Assembly (NCBI GenBank): GCA_964412555.1
Contig: CAYPPG010000032.1
Span: 20,955-84,954 of the forward strand
DNA: 64,000 bases
Direction of reading: 5' to 3'
Source of the DNA: CAYPPG01 sp964412555
Lineage (GTDB): Bacteria; Hinthialibacterota; Hinthialibacteria; Hinthialibacterales; Hinthialibacteraceae
In this document: in pieces, positions 45,459 through 55,313 of the stretch
Position numbering within the stretch: position 1 is the stretch's first letter
How the letters are laid out: every line of letters begins with the position of its first letter
The notes under the pieces: generated by a model
Seen by the model: the letters and a program-made list of their open reading frames with translations, nothing else
What the model was told of the DNA's origin: nothing
The model's database searches: none
Made by a program: the position numbers and the translations under genes

Positions 45459-46535
45459 TTACCCCGCTTGACGCATACTGGCGACTTTTGCTTCCTGTTC
45501 CAAGGCATCGATCAATTCATCCAGTTCCCCCTCCATCACAAAGTGGAGACGGTGTACGGTATAATTGATTCGGTGATCGGTCAAGCGGTTTTGAGGAAAA
45601 TTGTAGGTTCGAATTCGCTCACTTCGGTCCCCGGAGCCAACCATCGTACGCCGTTGGGCATGTTGTTCTTCCGCTTGACGGGTTTGCTGGATTTCCAATA
45701 ACCGGCTCCGAAGCACTTTCATCGCTCTTGCACGGTTTTTATGCTGAGACTTTTCATCTTGACAAGATACGACCAAGCCGGTCGGAACATGAGTGATGCG
45801 GACAGCAGAATCGGTGGTGTTCACGCTTTGTCCGCCCGGCCCGGAGGAGCGGAACACGTCGATCCGGAGTTCTTCCGGATCGATATCCACTTCTACCTCA
45901 TCCGCTTCCGGTAAAACCGCGACCGTCGCCGCCGAAGTATGAATTCGGCCACTCGCTTCCGTTTCAGGAACTCTTTGCACACGATGCGTTCCCCCTTCGA
46001 ATTGAAGGCGGGAATAGGCTCCTGGGCCAGTCACCGTGAAAATGATTTCTTTGAATCCTCCAATCCCGGTCGGATTGGATGAAAGCACTTCAATTTTCCA
46101 TTGTTTCGATTCCGCATATCGCGAATACATCCGAAAAAGATCACCGGCAAACAGGGCGGCTTCTTCTCCTCCGGTTCCCGCCCGAATTTCCATAATCGTA
46201 TTTCGATGAGCGTTCGGATCCTTCGGTCGCAGGTGCTCCTCCAAATGGGTGAGTAAAGTTTTTTCTTTTGAACTCAATTCTTTCAATTCCGTTGATACCA
46301 TCTCCACAAAATCCGTATCTTCGGAATCGAGTAGGTGCTTCACTTCTTCCATTTCTTGATGCAAGTTCAGCCATTCACGATAATCTTTTATCATAGGGAG
46401 CAATTCGGCATGTTTTCGGCTTAATTCCGTCAACCGTTCCCGATTGGAAACGATAGACGGATTCCCCAGTTGGTCTTCCAATTCTTGAAACTGCTCTTCA
46501 AGTTCTTTTAATCTCTTTTTCAAATGATCGTTCAT
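45459..46535 (-). CDS. prfA: Peptide chain release factor 1
   Basis: The ATG at 46535 (MNDHLKKRLKELEEQF) gives 358 residues, the usual size; a longer frame adds 13 residues with no family match. The RF1 tripeptide appears as PET in QRVPETEASGR, and the peptidyl-hydrolysis GGQ is in SSGPGGQSVN. RF1 reads UAA and UAG, so it is the factor that would end the interrupted TonB receptor at its TAG. It is followed by prmC after a 200-base gap that shows no gene. Confidence 0.96.
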   Translation of the reverse strand: MNDHLKKRLKELEEQFQELEDQLGNPSIVSNRERLTELSRKHAELLPMIKDYREWLNLHQEMEEVKHLLDSEDTDFVEMVSTELKELSSKEKTLLTHLEEHLRPKDPNAHRNTIMEIRAGTGGEEAALFAGDLFRMYSRYAESKQWKIEVLSSNPTGIGGFKEIIFTVTGPGAYSRLQFEGGTHRVQRVPETEASGRIHTSAATVAVLPEADEVEVDIDPEELRIDVFRSSGPGGQSVNTTDSAVRITHVPTGLVVSCQDEKSQHKNRARAMKVLRSRLLEIQQTRQAEEQHAQRRTMVGSGDRSERIRTYNFPQNRLTDHRINYTVHRLHFVMEGELDELIDALEQEAKVASMRQAG

Positions 46536-46913
46536 TGCAATGCATCTTCTCGAAAATATTAGAATATATAACAATTTGTGATGATAGACGATGTTTAAGA
46601 ATCAGCGAGCGTCTTATTTTTAATATTGTATGAGGGAATCTAAATAATTAAATGGAAATGCATCAAAGTCCGGCTCATTTGGCAAAACAGTGTTTCAATG
46701 ACCAGCTCGGCTTTCCGTTTCCGTGTCGAGTTTGTTAAAAACTGAAAAACATCGACAAAAATCATTCCATACACCTTCCCTATTCAGCAGAGAAGTGGTA
46801 AACATCTAGTTTGGTTTTTATGCCTCGAACCAGCTGAACTGTGTCTATAACCGTGGGAATTATCCTGCGATCGATTGTAATCCAAACCCATAGATATAGG
46901 AGAAAGAGTTACC
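46536..46913. other. Intergenic region between prfA and ppdK
   Basis: 378 bases upstream of two divergent genes. I see no ORF or RNA gene; promoters of both genes should lie here but none stands out. Confidence 0.6.
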
Positions 46914-49628
46914 ATGAGTGAAAAGAACGTCTATTTTTTCGGAGGCGGAAAGGCTGATGGTACTGCCGAGATGAAAAATCTACTCGGTGGAAAAGGAGCC
47001 AACCTCGCTGAAATGACCAACCTCGGGATTCCCGTTCCCGCTGGATTCACGATCACGACGGAAGTGTGCAACATTTATAACGAACACAGAGGCGTTTATC
47101 CTCAAAGCATCGTCGATGAAGTCGAACAAGACATCAAAAAAGTCGAAGAAGAGATGGGAATGAAATTTGGGGATCCATCCAATCCTCTTCTCCTTTCCGT
47201 ACGCTCCGGTGCCCGTAAATCGATGCCCGGTATGATGGAAACCATCCTCAATGTCGGATTGAACGAAACGACCATGGAAGGAATCATTAAAAAGACGAAC
47301 AATCCGCGTTTTGCATGGGATTCCTACCGTCGTTTGATTCAGATGTATTCGGATGTCGTAATGGAAAAGGCCGCCGGAATCGAGCCGGAAGAAGGAAAAG
47401 CCATTCGGGCACAATTGGAAGAAGAACTCGAAAAAATGAAAGAAAAATGCGGAGTCGAGAACGACTGTGATCTCTCCGCTGAAAATCTACAAGAATTGGT
47501 CAAAACCTATAAGGCCAAAGTCAAAGAAGTGTTGGGAAAAGAGTTCCCCGACAACGTGAAAGATCAACTATGGGGCGCCATCAATGCCGTCTTCCAATCC
47601 TGGAACGGAAAACGAGCGGTTTCTTACCGGAGAATTGAAAACATTCCCGACCATTGGGGAACTGCCGTGAATGTCCAATCCATGGTTTTCGGGAATATGG
47701 GTGAATCTTCAGCTACCGGTGTTGCCTTTACTCGAAATCCGGCAACAGGTGAGAACGTATTTTATGGCGAATGGCTACCCAATGCCCAGGGTGAAGATGT
47801 CGTTGCCGGTACTCGCACACCGAATCCGATCAACAAATCCGGTAAGACGGAAAGCAGCGCCCACTTGGATTCGCTGGAAGAAGCCATGCCGGAAGTTTTC
47901 AAAGAACTCGATGGGATTCAGAAAAAGTTGGAAACCCATTACAAAGACATGTTGGATATCGAGTTTACCATCCAAGAAGGCAAATTGTGGATGCTGCAAT
48001 GCCGTGTTGGAAAACGAAATGGTCCGGCTGCAGTCCGCATGGCCCTGGAAATGAATCAAGAAGGTTTGATCGATGACAAAACCGCCGTCTTGCGTGTCAC
48101 CTCTTCTCAATTGGACGAACTCCTTCACCCCATCGTCGATCCCAACGTGGAAAAAGATACACCGGCATTGGCCAAAGGCCTTCCCGCTGGTCCGGGTGGT
48201 GCAACCGGCCAAATCTTCTTCAGTTCCGCCATTGCGGTTGAAGAAGCGAAATCCGGGAAAAAAGTTATTCTCGTTCGTGAAGAAACCAATCCGGAAGATG
48301 TCGAAGGAATGCGCGCCGCGGTGGCGATCCTGACCGCCCGCGGTGGAATGACCAGTCATGCCGCTCTTGTTGCCCGCGGATGGGGTAAATGCTGTATTGT
48401 GGGCGCAGGTAAATTGAAAATCAATTACAAAGAAAGAACCTTGACTGCCGACGGTAAAACCTTGAAAGCCGGTGATTGGCTTACACTCAATGGAACAAAA
48501 GGTTACGTTTATGAAGGCCAACTTCCCCTCATCGATGCAGGTGAAGGCAATATCTATTTCGATAATTTCATGAAAATCTGCGACAAAGTACGCAAACTCA
48601 AGGTTCGCACCAACGCAGAAACTCCTCAAGACGCGAAAAAAGCTCTCGAATTCGGGGCAGAAGGAATCGGTTTGTTCCGTACAGAACACATGTTCTACGG
48701 CGAAGGATCGGATCAACCTCTTTCCAAATTGCGTTTAATGATCATGTCCGATACGGAAGAAGAGCGGCGAAAAGCCCTGGGGGAACTCTTCCCGTTTGTC
48801 AAAAAAGACATGAAAGCTACGCTGGAAGCCATGAACGGTCTGCCGGTAACCATTCGATTGCTGGATCCGCCTTTGCACGAATTTGTGCCCCAGGAAGAAG
48901 GGGAAATTGACAAACTCGTCAAAGAATTGGGGATCAGCAAGGATGAATTTAAACAACGGTCGGAAGCACTACACGAAACAAATCCCATGATGGGACATCG
49001 CGGCGTGCGACTGGGCGTAACCTATCCGGAAATTGCGGAAATGCAGATCCGGGCGATCCTGGAAGCCGCCGGTGAATTGATCAATGAAGGGAAAAAAGCC
49101 TTTCCAGAGATCATGATTCCTGTCGTCAGCCTGGTGGAAGAACTTGACCATCAAAAAGAACTGGCGAAAAAAGTGTATCAGGAAGTGCTGCAGTCAACAG
49201 GATTAAAAGATATCCCGCATATGTTCGGAACGATGATCGAGATTCCGAGAGCCTGCTTGGTTGCGGATAAGATCGCTGAAACAGCGGAATTCTTCTCTTT
49301 CGGCACGAATGACCTTACCCAAATGGGATTTGGCTATAGTCGTGACGATGCAGGTGCATTTCTCCATCCTTATGTTGAACACGGGATTCTTCCAGCCGAT
49401 CCTTTCCAAACCATCGATCAATCCGGGATCGGTGAACTGCTCCAGATCGCAGTGGAACGCGGCCGTAAAACCCGTTCAAACCTGAAATTGGGGATCTGCG
49501 GAGAACACGGCGGAGATCCGGAATCGGTAGAATTCTGTCACCGCGTCGGATTGGATTACGTTTCCTGTTCCCCCTTCCGTGTCCCGATCGCTCGTCATGC
49601 AGCCGCATGCGCAGCCGCAAAAGAATAA
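46914..49628 (+). CDS. ppdK: Pyruvate, phosphate dikinase
   Basis: The 904-residue protein begins MSEKNVYFFGGGKADG. The N-terminal ATP-grasp part has LLGGKGANLAEMTNLGIPVP and LSVRSGARKSMPGMMETIL. The swivelling phosphohistidine domain has GGMTSHAALVARGWGKCC with the catalytic His at about H482. The C-terminal PEP/pyruvate barrel has EGIGLFRTEHMF, MMGHRGVRLGV and SFGTNDLTQMGFGYSRDD. PPDK interconverts pyruvate, ATP and phosphate with PEP, AMP and PPi, allowing gluconeogenesis or PPi-linked glycolysis. AGGAGAAAG precedes the ATG. It is monocistronic with a clear terminator. Confidence 0.97.
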   Translation: MSEKNVYFFGGGKADGTAEMKNLLGGKGANLAEMTNLGIPVPAGFTITTEVCNIYNEHRGVYPQSIVDEVEQDIKKVEEEMGMKFGDPSNPLLLSVRSGARKSMPGMMETILNVGLNETTMEGIIKKTNNPRFAWDSYRRLIQMYSDVVMEKAAGIEPEEGKAIRAQLEEELEKMKEKCGVENDCDLSAENLQELVKTYKAKVKEVLGKEFPDNVKDQLWGAINAVFQSWNGKRAVSYRRIENIPDHWGTAVNVQSMVFGNMGESSATGVAFTRNPATGENVFYGEWLPNAQGEDVVAGTRTPNPINKSGKTESSAHLDSLEEAMPEVFKELDGIQKKLETHYKDMLDIEFTIQEGKLWMLQCRVGKRNGPAAVRMALEMNQEGLIDDKTAVLRVTSSQLDELLHPIVDPNVEKDTPALAKGLPAGPGGATGQIFFSSAIAVEEAKSGKKVILVREETNPEDVEGMRAAVAILTARGGMTSHAALVARGWGKCCIVGAGKLKINYKERTLTADGKTLKAGDWLTLNGTKGYVYEGQLPLIDAGEGNIYFDNFMKICDKVRKLKVRTNAETPQDAKKALEFGAEGIGLFRTEHMFYGEGSDQPLSKLRLMIMSDTEEERRKALGELFPFVKKDMKATLEAMNGLPVTIRLLDPPLHEFVPQEEGEIDKLVKELGISKDEFKQRSEALHETNPMMGHRGVRLGVTYPEIAEMQIRAILEAAGELINEGKKAFPEIMIPVVSLVEELDHQKELAKKVYQEVLQSTGLKDIPHMFGTMIEIPRACLVADKIAETAEFFSFGTNDLTQMGFGYSRDDAGAFLHPYVEHGILPADPFQTIDQSGIGELLQIAVERGRKTRSNLKLGICGEHGGDPESVEFCHRVGLDYVSCSPFRVPIARHAAACAAAKE

Positions 49629-49654
49629 AAACGGGTACAAAACCGATAGCAAAT

Positions 49655-49694
49655 AAAAAAAGGCAGGTTGGATTTTTCCAGCCTGCCTTTTTTC
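49655..49694 (+). terminator. Rho-independent terminator of ppdK
   Basis: GGCAGGTTGG and CCAGCCTGCC form a stem around ATTTTT, with A-rich sequence before and a T run after. It may act in both directions. Confidence 0.92.
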
Positions 49695-49953
49695 AAGAAA
49701 TAGATCGTTTTGAGGGGTGATCAAGTAACAGGAACAGTTACATGTTGCAGATGTGTAGCTGAAATCATTACAGACCTGTCATTTTGGGAAATCCAATTTC
49801 ATCAATCCGACTTGAATTCTTGCATTATTGATAAAATTCACTTGGTAATTGAGACCTGTCTGAATTTGAATTATCGAGATTGCGACTAGGAAGAAACAAT
49901 TCTTTGCCTATATACCTTGAAAATATTGATTTCCCACTCAAGCCAAATAGAAT

Positions 49954-49969
49954 TGGTACATATTTTGTA
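49954..49969 (+). promoter_or_regulatory. Weak sigma-54-like site upstream of cheY
   Basis: TGGTACATATTTTGTA has the -24 GG and the 16-base layout of sigma-54 promoters, but the -12 GC reads GT. It resembles the better site at 57228 and lies 125 bases before cheY. The rest of 49629-50094 shows only the ppdK terminator and AT-rich sequence. Confidence 0.3.
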
Positions 49970-50094
49970 TATGATGATCGGGAAGGAAACATCTTGATGA
50001 AGTTTTTATTCACTACAGGATTGACACCTTTTCGATCACTAGAAGCACATAATGATCCTACTTTTCGAGAAGTAGCAAATGGAGGAGCGAAACA

Positions 50095-50460
50095 GTGAGT
50101 AATACGGTAATGATTGTCGATGATGCAGCATTCATGCGAGCGACGCTCAAAGATTTACTGACAAAAGGTGGATTCGAGGTGATTTGCGAAGCAGTCAATG
50201 GACAAGATGCCATTGATAAATACAAAGTCCATAAACCCGAATTGATTACGATGGATATCACTATGCCTGAAATGGATGGATTGCAAGCGCTCAAGTCAAT
50301 CATGGAAATCGACTCCAGCGCCAATGTGATCATGTGCAGCGCTCTCGGGCAACAATCCAGTGTTCTGGAAGCCATCAAATCGGGAGCGAAAGATTTCATT
50401 GTAAAGCCATTTCAACCCGACCGAGTCATTGAAGCATTGAACAAAGTGGCGAGCGCTTGA
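50095..50460 (+). CDS. cheY: Chemotaxis response regulator CheY
   Basis: The 121-residue single receiver domain starts at GTG with GGAGGAG upstream. It has D9/D10 in MIVDDAAFMRATL, phosphoacceptor D54 in TMDITMPEMDG, Ser in MCSALGQQ and the invariant Lys in FIVKPFQP. CheY-P controls the motor or pilus output. It is the first gene of the run cheY-cheX-cheR-cheA, all closely spaced, so CheA is its likely kinase and CheX its phosphatase. Confidence 0.95.
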   Translation: MSNTVMIVDDAAFMRATLKDLLTKGGFEVICEAVNGQDAIDKYKVHKPELITMDITMPEMDGLQALKSIMEIDSSANVIMCSALGQQSSVLEAIKSGAKDFIVKPFQPDRVIEALNKVASA

Positions 50461-50553
50461 TCGGTATAGAATTGAAATTTCTTTTTCCCGTGAACAATTT
50501 AGCGGATATGACAAATTCACACGGTGCATTAGATCAAGGATGGAGGTCTTTTT

Positions 50554-51024
50554 GTGAAAGTAGAATACGTGAATCCATTTATCGAAGCCGCGTCTTCGGT
50601 TCTTGAAGAGATTGCGAGCCTGCAGTCCAGTCGAGGAAAATTGACCTTAAAGGACCCGAATCAGCCCTTTCGGGATGTGTGTGCGATTTTAGGATTGGTG
50701 GGGAAAATCCACGGACAAGTCATCTATGGTTTTGATGAAGCAACGGCCAAGAAAATCGTTTCCAAAATGATGATGGGAGCAGAGGTCATTGAATTTGACG
50801 AAATGGCCCGCAGCGCTTTGGGAGAACTTGGGAATATGATCACAGGAAGAGCGTCGATCATGCTCGAAAGTTCCGGCTATCCGATTGAAATCTCTCCTCC
50901 GACATTGGTCATGGCAACGAATGTGCGAATCTCGTCCCTTAAAATTCCTATGATTATCGTTCCTCTTGAAACCGACGTCGGGATTCTGGATATTTATGTC
51001 AGTTTAGAAGAAGCGGAAGGATAA
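50554..51024 (+). CDS. cheX: CheX, CheY-phosphate phosphatase
   Basis: The 156-residue protein starts at GTG with GGAGG upstream. The phosphatase helix is SALGELGNMITGRA, containing the ExxN pair that inserts into the CheY active site. The N-terminus MKVEYVNPFIEAASSVLEEI matches CheX/CheC-family starts. A single ExxN site and the length fit CheX rather than CheC, which usually has two sites. It removes the phosphate from CheY-P, ending the signal; no CheZ is seen. Confidence 0.92.
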   Translation: MKVEYVNPFIEAASSVLEEIASLQSSRGKLTLKDPNQPFRDVCAILGLVGKIHGQVIYGFDEATAKKIVSKMMMGAEVIEFDEMARSALGELGNMITGRASIMLESSGYPIEISPPTLVMATNVRISSLKIPMIIVPLETDVGILDIYVSLEEAEG

Positions 51025-51055
51025 ACGATACCAATCGGTAAGTAGGACACCATCG

Positions 51056-51943
51056 ATGCTAAATATGAAAAATTCAAAATCGGCCACTGTGAAACCGCCG
51101 GTATCCCGGTCAACCCCCACGTTTTCCCATTTCACCATGACGGACCGGGAATTCAGCGACTTCCGGAAGGTGATTTACGATTACGCAGGCATAGAAATCA
51201 AGCCACACAAAAAAACTCTTCTGATCAACCGTTTATCGAAGCGTTTGCGTTACTTGGGCTTGAGTAATTTCAGTGAATATTTGCATTACGTCAAAAACTC
51301 ACCGAATAAACAACAGGAATTCGTGGAGATGATCGATTGTGTCACCACGAACAAAACGGATTTTTTCCGTGAACCGCAGCATTTTACCTTTCTCCGCGAA
51401 AAAGCACTTCCTGAATTAGTACAGAACAATTCTGTTTCCCCTTCGGTTTTGCGAGTTTGGTCAGCCGCTTGTTCGACGGGAGAAGAACCGTATACCTTGG
51501 CAATCTGCCTTTCCGAAGCACTGAAAAACAAAAAATTTGAAGTGCTCGCATCCGATGTCAGTGAAACCGTTCTTCGCCATGCCCTAACCGGTGTCTATGA
51601 AGAGAATCGTATAGCCCCGATCCCCCCCACTCTTTTACGAAAATATTTTCTGCGTGGCGATAAACGCTACAAGGTAAAACCGGAACTGGCAAAACACGTC
51701 CAGTTTAAAAAAGTAAATTTAAAACACAATTTCCCGATGCATATTAAAAATATCGAAATTATATTTTGCCGGAATGTCATGATCTATTTTAATAAAGAGA
51801 CCCAACAGGAAATCATCAATAAGTTCTGGCAGGTTCTCCGTCCCAACGGTTATCTCTTTTTAGGCCATAGCGAAACATTGCAAGGAATGAATACACCTTT
51901 TACTTATGTCGCTCCATCGGTGTATCAAAAAAATGGTAAATAA
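51056..51943 (+). CDS. cheR: Chemoreceptor glutamate methyltransferase CheR
   Basis: The 295-residue protein has the N-terminal alpha domain (DREFSDFRKVIYDYAGIEI) and the SAM-binding domain with WSAACSTGEEPYTLAICLS, LASDVSETVL and IEIIFCRNVMIYF. It methylates receptor glutamates for adaptation and is opposed by CheB. No methyl-accepting protein is in the window, so the receptors are encoded elsewhere. The start at 51056 is weakly supported, and an ATG three codons on is possible. Confidence 0.95.
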   Translation: MLNMKNSKSATVKPPVSRSTPTFSHFTMTDREFSDFRKVIYDYAGIEIKPHKKTLLINRLSKRLRYLGLSNFSEYLHYVKNSPNKQQEFVEMIDCVTTNKTDFFREPQHFTFLREKALPELVQNNSVSPSVLRVWSAACSTGEEPYTLAICLSEALKNKKFEVLASDVSETVLRHALTGVYEENRIAPIPPTLLRKYFLRGDKRYKVKPELAKHVQFKKVNLKHNFPMHIKNIEIIFCRNVMIYFNKETQQEIINKFWQVLRPNGYLFLGHSETLQGMNTPFTYVAPSVYQKNGK

Positions 51944-51964
51944 TATTTTTGTTCGGAGGTCGAA

Positions 51965-54043
51965 ATGTCATTCGATACTGAAGCCTATATAGAATTGTTC
52001 TTCCAAGAAGTCGAAGAGCATATCCAAATGATGACGGATGCCCTTTTGGATTTGGAAAAAAGCCCCTCCAATCCGGAACCTTTATCCGCTCTCTTTCGTT
52101 CGGCTCACACAATCAAATCTTCCTCTGCCATGGTGGGTTTCATGCATGTCAGTGAATTCACTCACCGGATGGAGGATATGATCGGTTATCTGCGCGATAA
52201 CCAGATCCCTATTGATTCCGCGATGGTGGATAAACTCTTTCAAGCATTCGATGTCTTGAAGGAAATGCTGAATCAATTACAAGACGGATCGGCGGAAGCA
52301 AAACGAAACCAGACCAAAGTCCGTTCGAAAGAATTGATCAAAGATTTTGAAAAAGTCATCGCCGGCGATCTTCCTCAAGAAGAACCGTCCACGTCTTCCC
52401 CGAAAACAAACCTCGTGCGAATGGATGAAGACACACGCATCCGTGTAGACGAACTCCGATTAAGCGGCGAAAACATATTCGAAATGACCATTCATTTTCA
52501 GCCGGAAGCACAAATGGTTTCTACCCGGGCATTTCTGATCGTCAACAAATTAAACCAAGTGGGAAGCATCGTAAAAACGGCGCCCGACCTTGAAAACGAA
52601 AGTGATATTTTGGAACATGAGTTCTCTCTTCTCATCGCCTCCAAGGAAAGTGAAGAAACAATCCGCAAAGCCGCCGATGTCTCGGATGTTGAGCATATTG
52701 ACATTCGAGACGTTACCCAATCCGATCAATTTGAATGGGAAGAGCCTAAAGAAACCCCAGAATCCAAACCGGAGGAGCAAGCGAAATCCGGTGATTCTAT
52801 GGCAGAAGAAATTATCACTTCCTTTGATCGTCGAGAAGACCGATCCAAAACACAAACCGTTCGTGTCAATATCGAGAAACTGGACCGCCTGCTGAATTTG
52901 GCTGCGGAAATGGTCATTCAGAGAGGCCGTACCTATGAACTCAGCCAACAATTGGTGGAAAAAAACGGCAAAGGTGGAATCGAAGAAGAAATTCTCGATT
53001 CGATCGTGCAGCAGGGAATGTACCTGACTCAATTGCAGGAAACCATCATGGAGTCCCGCATGGTACCGATCGGTATGGTCTTCACTCGCTTCCGGCGTGT
53101 GGTCCGGGATTTGGCCCATGCACGAGGCAAAATCATCAACCTGGTTATTGAAGGCGAAGAAACGGAATTGGACAAAAAGATCATCGATCAAGTGGGCGAT
53201 CCGATAATGCATATGATCCGCAACTCGATCGATCACGGCCTGGAGCTTCCGGAAGAACGACAACGGGAAGGCAAACCAAAAGAAGGCACACTCCATTTGA
53301 ATGCCATTCATCAAGGCAACAGCATTGTCATATCCGTACGCGATGACGGCAAAGGCATCGATACAAACAAAGTACGCAAAAAAGCTATTGACAAAGGTGT
53401 GATCACGGCCGAGGAAGCTTCCACCCTATCTGAAAAAGAGTCTTTACAGCTGATATTCCGGCCGGGATTTTCTACAGCCGAGGAAGTCACGGATATATCC
53501 GGCCGGGGGGTCGGCATGGATGTCGTGAGACGAACCATTGAACAGCTTGGCGGAAACGTCGACATTGAAACAGAAATCGGGAAAGGAACGACCTTTTTCT
53601 TGAAACTGCCATTAACCTTGGCAATCATCCAAGCGTTGCTGGTTGAAGCCGATGAGGAGCAATTTGCTCTCCCCATATCCACAATTTCAGAAACGATACG
53701 AATTACTAAAGAAGACATTTATTCCGTCAAAGGACAGGGACAAGTGATTCGTTTACGTGACGATGTCGTTCCAATTCTCAATTTACGGACTATCATTCAT
53801 GCAAATCCTTCTCAAAATGGAACCGGCAGACTCTATGTCGCGATTTTAAAGCATGGAAATCACTACGCCGGTCTCATCGTCGATCGGATGGTCAATGAAC
53901 AGGAGATCGTTATCAAACCGTTGGGTGGAGATGTTTCCGATGCCTCCTATATTGCAGGGGCGGCAATTTTAGGAAACGGCCGAGTGATCTTGATTCTTGA
54001 CGCCGCTTCACTCATCGAAAAGACACTGGGGATTTCAGCGTAA
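51965..54043 (+). CDS. cheA: Chemotaxis histidine kinase CheA
   Basis: The 692-residue kinase shows all domains in order. HPt has phosphoacceptor H48 in LFRSAHTIKSSSAMVGF. A CheY/CheB-binding P2-like domain lies at about 165-250, followed by the charged linker. The dimerisation helices contain LLNLAAEMVIQRGR, and the ATPase domain has N420 in NSIDHGLELPEER plus GRGVGMDVV. A CheW-like regulatory domain is at the end. GGAGGTCGAAATG is a strong ribosome site. It follows cheR by 21 bases. A 148-base gap with a degenerate repeat separates it from cheB. Confidence 0.97.
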   Translation: MSFDTEAYIELFFQEVEEHIQMMTDALLDLEKSPSNPEPLSALFRSAHTIKSSSAMVGFMHVSEFTHRMEDMIGYLRDNQIPIDSAMVDKLFQAFDVLKEMLNQLQDGSAEAKRNQTKVRSKELIKDFEKVIAGDLPQEEPSTSSPKTNLVRMDEDTRIRVDELRLSGENIFEMTIHFQPEAQMVSTRAFLIVNKLNQVGSIVKTAPDLENESDILEHEFSLLIASKESEETIRKAADVSDVEHIDIRDVTQSDQFEWEEPKETPESKPEEQAKSGDSMAEEIITSFDRREDRSKTQTVRVNIEKLDRLLNLAAEMVIQRGRTYELSQQLVEKNGKGGIEEEILDSIVQQGMYLTQLQETIMESRMVPIGMVFTRFRRVVRDLAHARGKIINLVIEGEETELDKKIIDQVGDPIMHMIRNSIDHGLELPEERQREGKPKEGTLHLNAIHQGNSIVISVRDDGKGIDTNKVRKKAIDKGVITAEEASTLSEKESLQLIFRPGFSTAEEVTDISGRGVGMDVVRRTIEQLGGNVDIETEIGKGTTFFLKLPLTLAIIQALLVEADEEQFALPISTISETIRITKEDIYSVKGQGQVIRLRDDVVPILNLRTIIHANPSQNGTGRLYVAILKHGNHYAGLIVDRMVNEQEIVIKPLGGDVSDASYIAGAAILGNGRVILILDAASLIEKTLGISA

Positions 54044-54083
54044 CCGATCATTCTTTTGATGTGAACAACAATCAACCGAGTAG

Positions 54084-54108
54084 CAAGGACAAGTGAAGTC
54101 TACCCTTG
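54084..54108. repeat. Degenerate family B hairpin between cheA and cheB
   Basis: CAAGG and CCTTG arms remain of the unit seen at 6139 and 32742. A second GC-rich piece with GCTGCCGGCATAAA follows at about 54139. Confidence 0.45.
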
Positions 54109-54191
54109 CCGGACAGCACTTCACCAGCCAGGCAGAGCCGATATCTTAACCTGGCTGCCGGCATAAATACAGTTATGGATTGAGAAAGCAA

Positions 54192-55307
54192 ATGGCACAA
54201 AAAATTCGGGTATTAGTCGTCGACGATTCAGCCTTGGCTCGACAGATGCTTACCGATCTTTTAAACCGACAAAAGGGAATCGAAGTGGTCGCTTCCGCTC
54301 AAGACGGAAGCTTCGTCATGCAAAAAATCAAGCAGTTCCAACCCGACGTAATCACGCTGGATGTGGAAATGAGAAAAGTGGGAGGATTGGAAATCCTTCC
54401 GGAAATCGTACAGAATCACAAAATCCCCGTCATTATGGTCAGCGCTCACACAGAACGGGGCGCCCAATCTACTTTAAAAGCCCTCGAACTCGGAGCCGTA
54501 GACTTTGTCACAAAACCACAGGCAATGGGAATCGCAAGCATTCAAGAAATCGTGGAGGTGCTGGCACAGAAAATACTCGCAGTAGCCGGAAGCCGTCCTT
54601 CGAAAACAATCTTAAACCGCCCTCATCCGAAAGTGTCACCTTTTCCGGCAACGCACTCTACACGCATTGACTCAAAAAGCCCATCACTCAACAAAGCAGT
54701 GAGTCCGAAAGTGATTGCCATTGGCGCCTCGACAGGTGGGACAGAAGCGATCAAAGATGTACTTGTCAACTTACCAAACAATCTTCCCGGAATCGTTATT
54801 GTTCAACATATGCCTGCCGGATTCACATTGGCATTCGCCAATCGATTGAACACACTTTGTACCCTTTCCGTGAAGGAGGCATGTGACGGAGATGAAGTGG
54901 CGCCCGGAACGGCATTGATTGCGCCAGGAAGTATCCACATGGCGGTTCTGAAAAGAGGAGGACGGTATCAAGTTCAATTATTGAATACCGATCCCGTCAA
55001 TCGGCATCGTCCTTCTGTGGACGTATTGTTTCACTCCGTTGCAAAGGAAGCAGGAAGAAATAGTATGGGAATCATCCTTACAGGGATGGGAGCCGACGGT
55101 GCTCTTGGACTAAAAGAAATCAGTAAAAGTGGAGCGGTTACGATTGCACAGGATGAATCATCCAGTGTGGTTTTTGGAATGCCGAAGGAAGCGATCAAAG
55201 CCGGTGGAGCACAACATGTTCTCCCCCTCCATCAAATTGCCCACTTCCTCATGAAAAACGTACGACCACTCACGAATCATTCCCACTATGCGGGAATTCA
55301 TGCGTAA
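54192..55307 (+). CDS. cheB: CheB protein-glutamate methylesterase
   Basis: From the ATG at 54192 the protein has 371 residues; a TTG four codons earlier is also in frame. The receiver domain has VVDDSALARQML and phosphoacceptor D57 in TLDVEM. The loop after D57 reads RKVGGLE where CheB usually has PRMDGLE, so both the Pro and the Asp are missing. The methylesterase domain has the Ser in IGASTGGTEAI, the His in VQHMPAGFT and the Asp in GMGADGALGL. CheB demethylates or deamidates receptors. It converges on the sigma-54 activator, seven bases apart. Confidence 0.95.
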   Translation: MAQKIRVLVVDDSALARQMLTDLLNRQKGIEVVASAQDGSFVMQKIKQFQPDVITLDVEMRKVGGLEILPEIVQNHKIPVIMVSAHTERGAQSTLKALELGAVDFVTKPQAMGIASIQEIVEVLAQKILAVAGSRPSKTILNRPHPKVSPFPATHSTRIDSKSPSLNKAVSPKVIAIGASTGGTEAIKDVLVNLPNNLPGIVIVQHMPAGFTLAFANRLNTLCTLSVKEACDGDEVAPGTALIAPGSIHMAVLKRGGRYQVQLLNTDPVNRHRPSVDVLFHSVAKEAGRNSMGIILTGMGADGALGLKEISKSGAVTIAQDESSSVVFGMPKEAIKAGGAQHVLPLHQIAHFLMKNVRPLTNHSHYAGIHA

Positions 55308-55313
55308 GAGTTT

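Noticed and set aside
47775..48716. Long antisense ORF inside ppdK
   Set aside because: It lies entirely within a strongly conserved gene and has no ribosome site or domain.
49880..50098. A 72-residue ORF ending over the cheY start
   Set aside because: It starts at TTG, lacks a ribosome site and its last codons are just the cheY ribosome-binding region.
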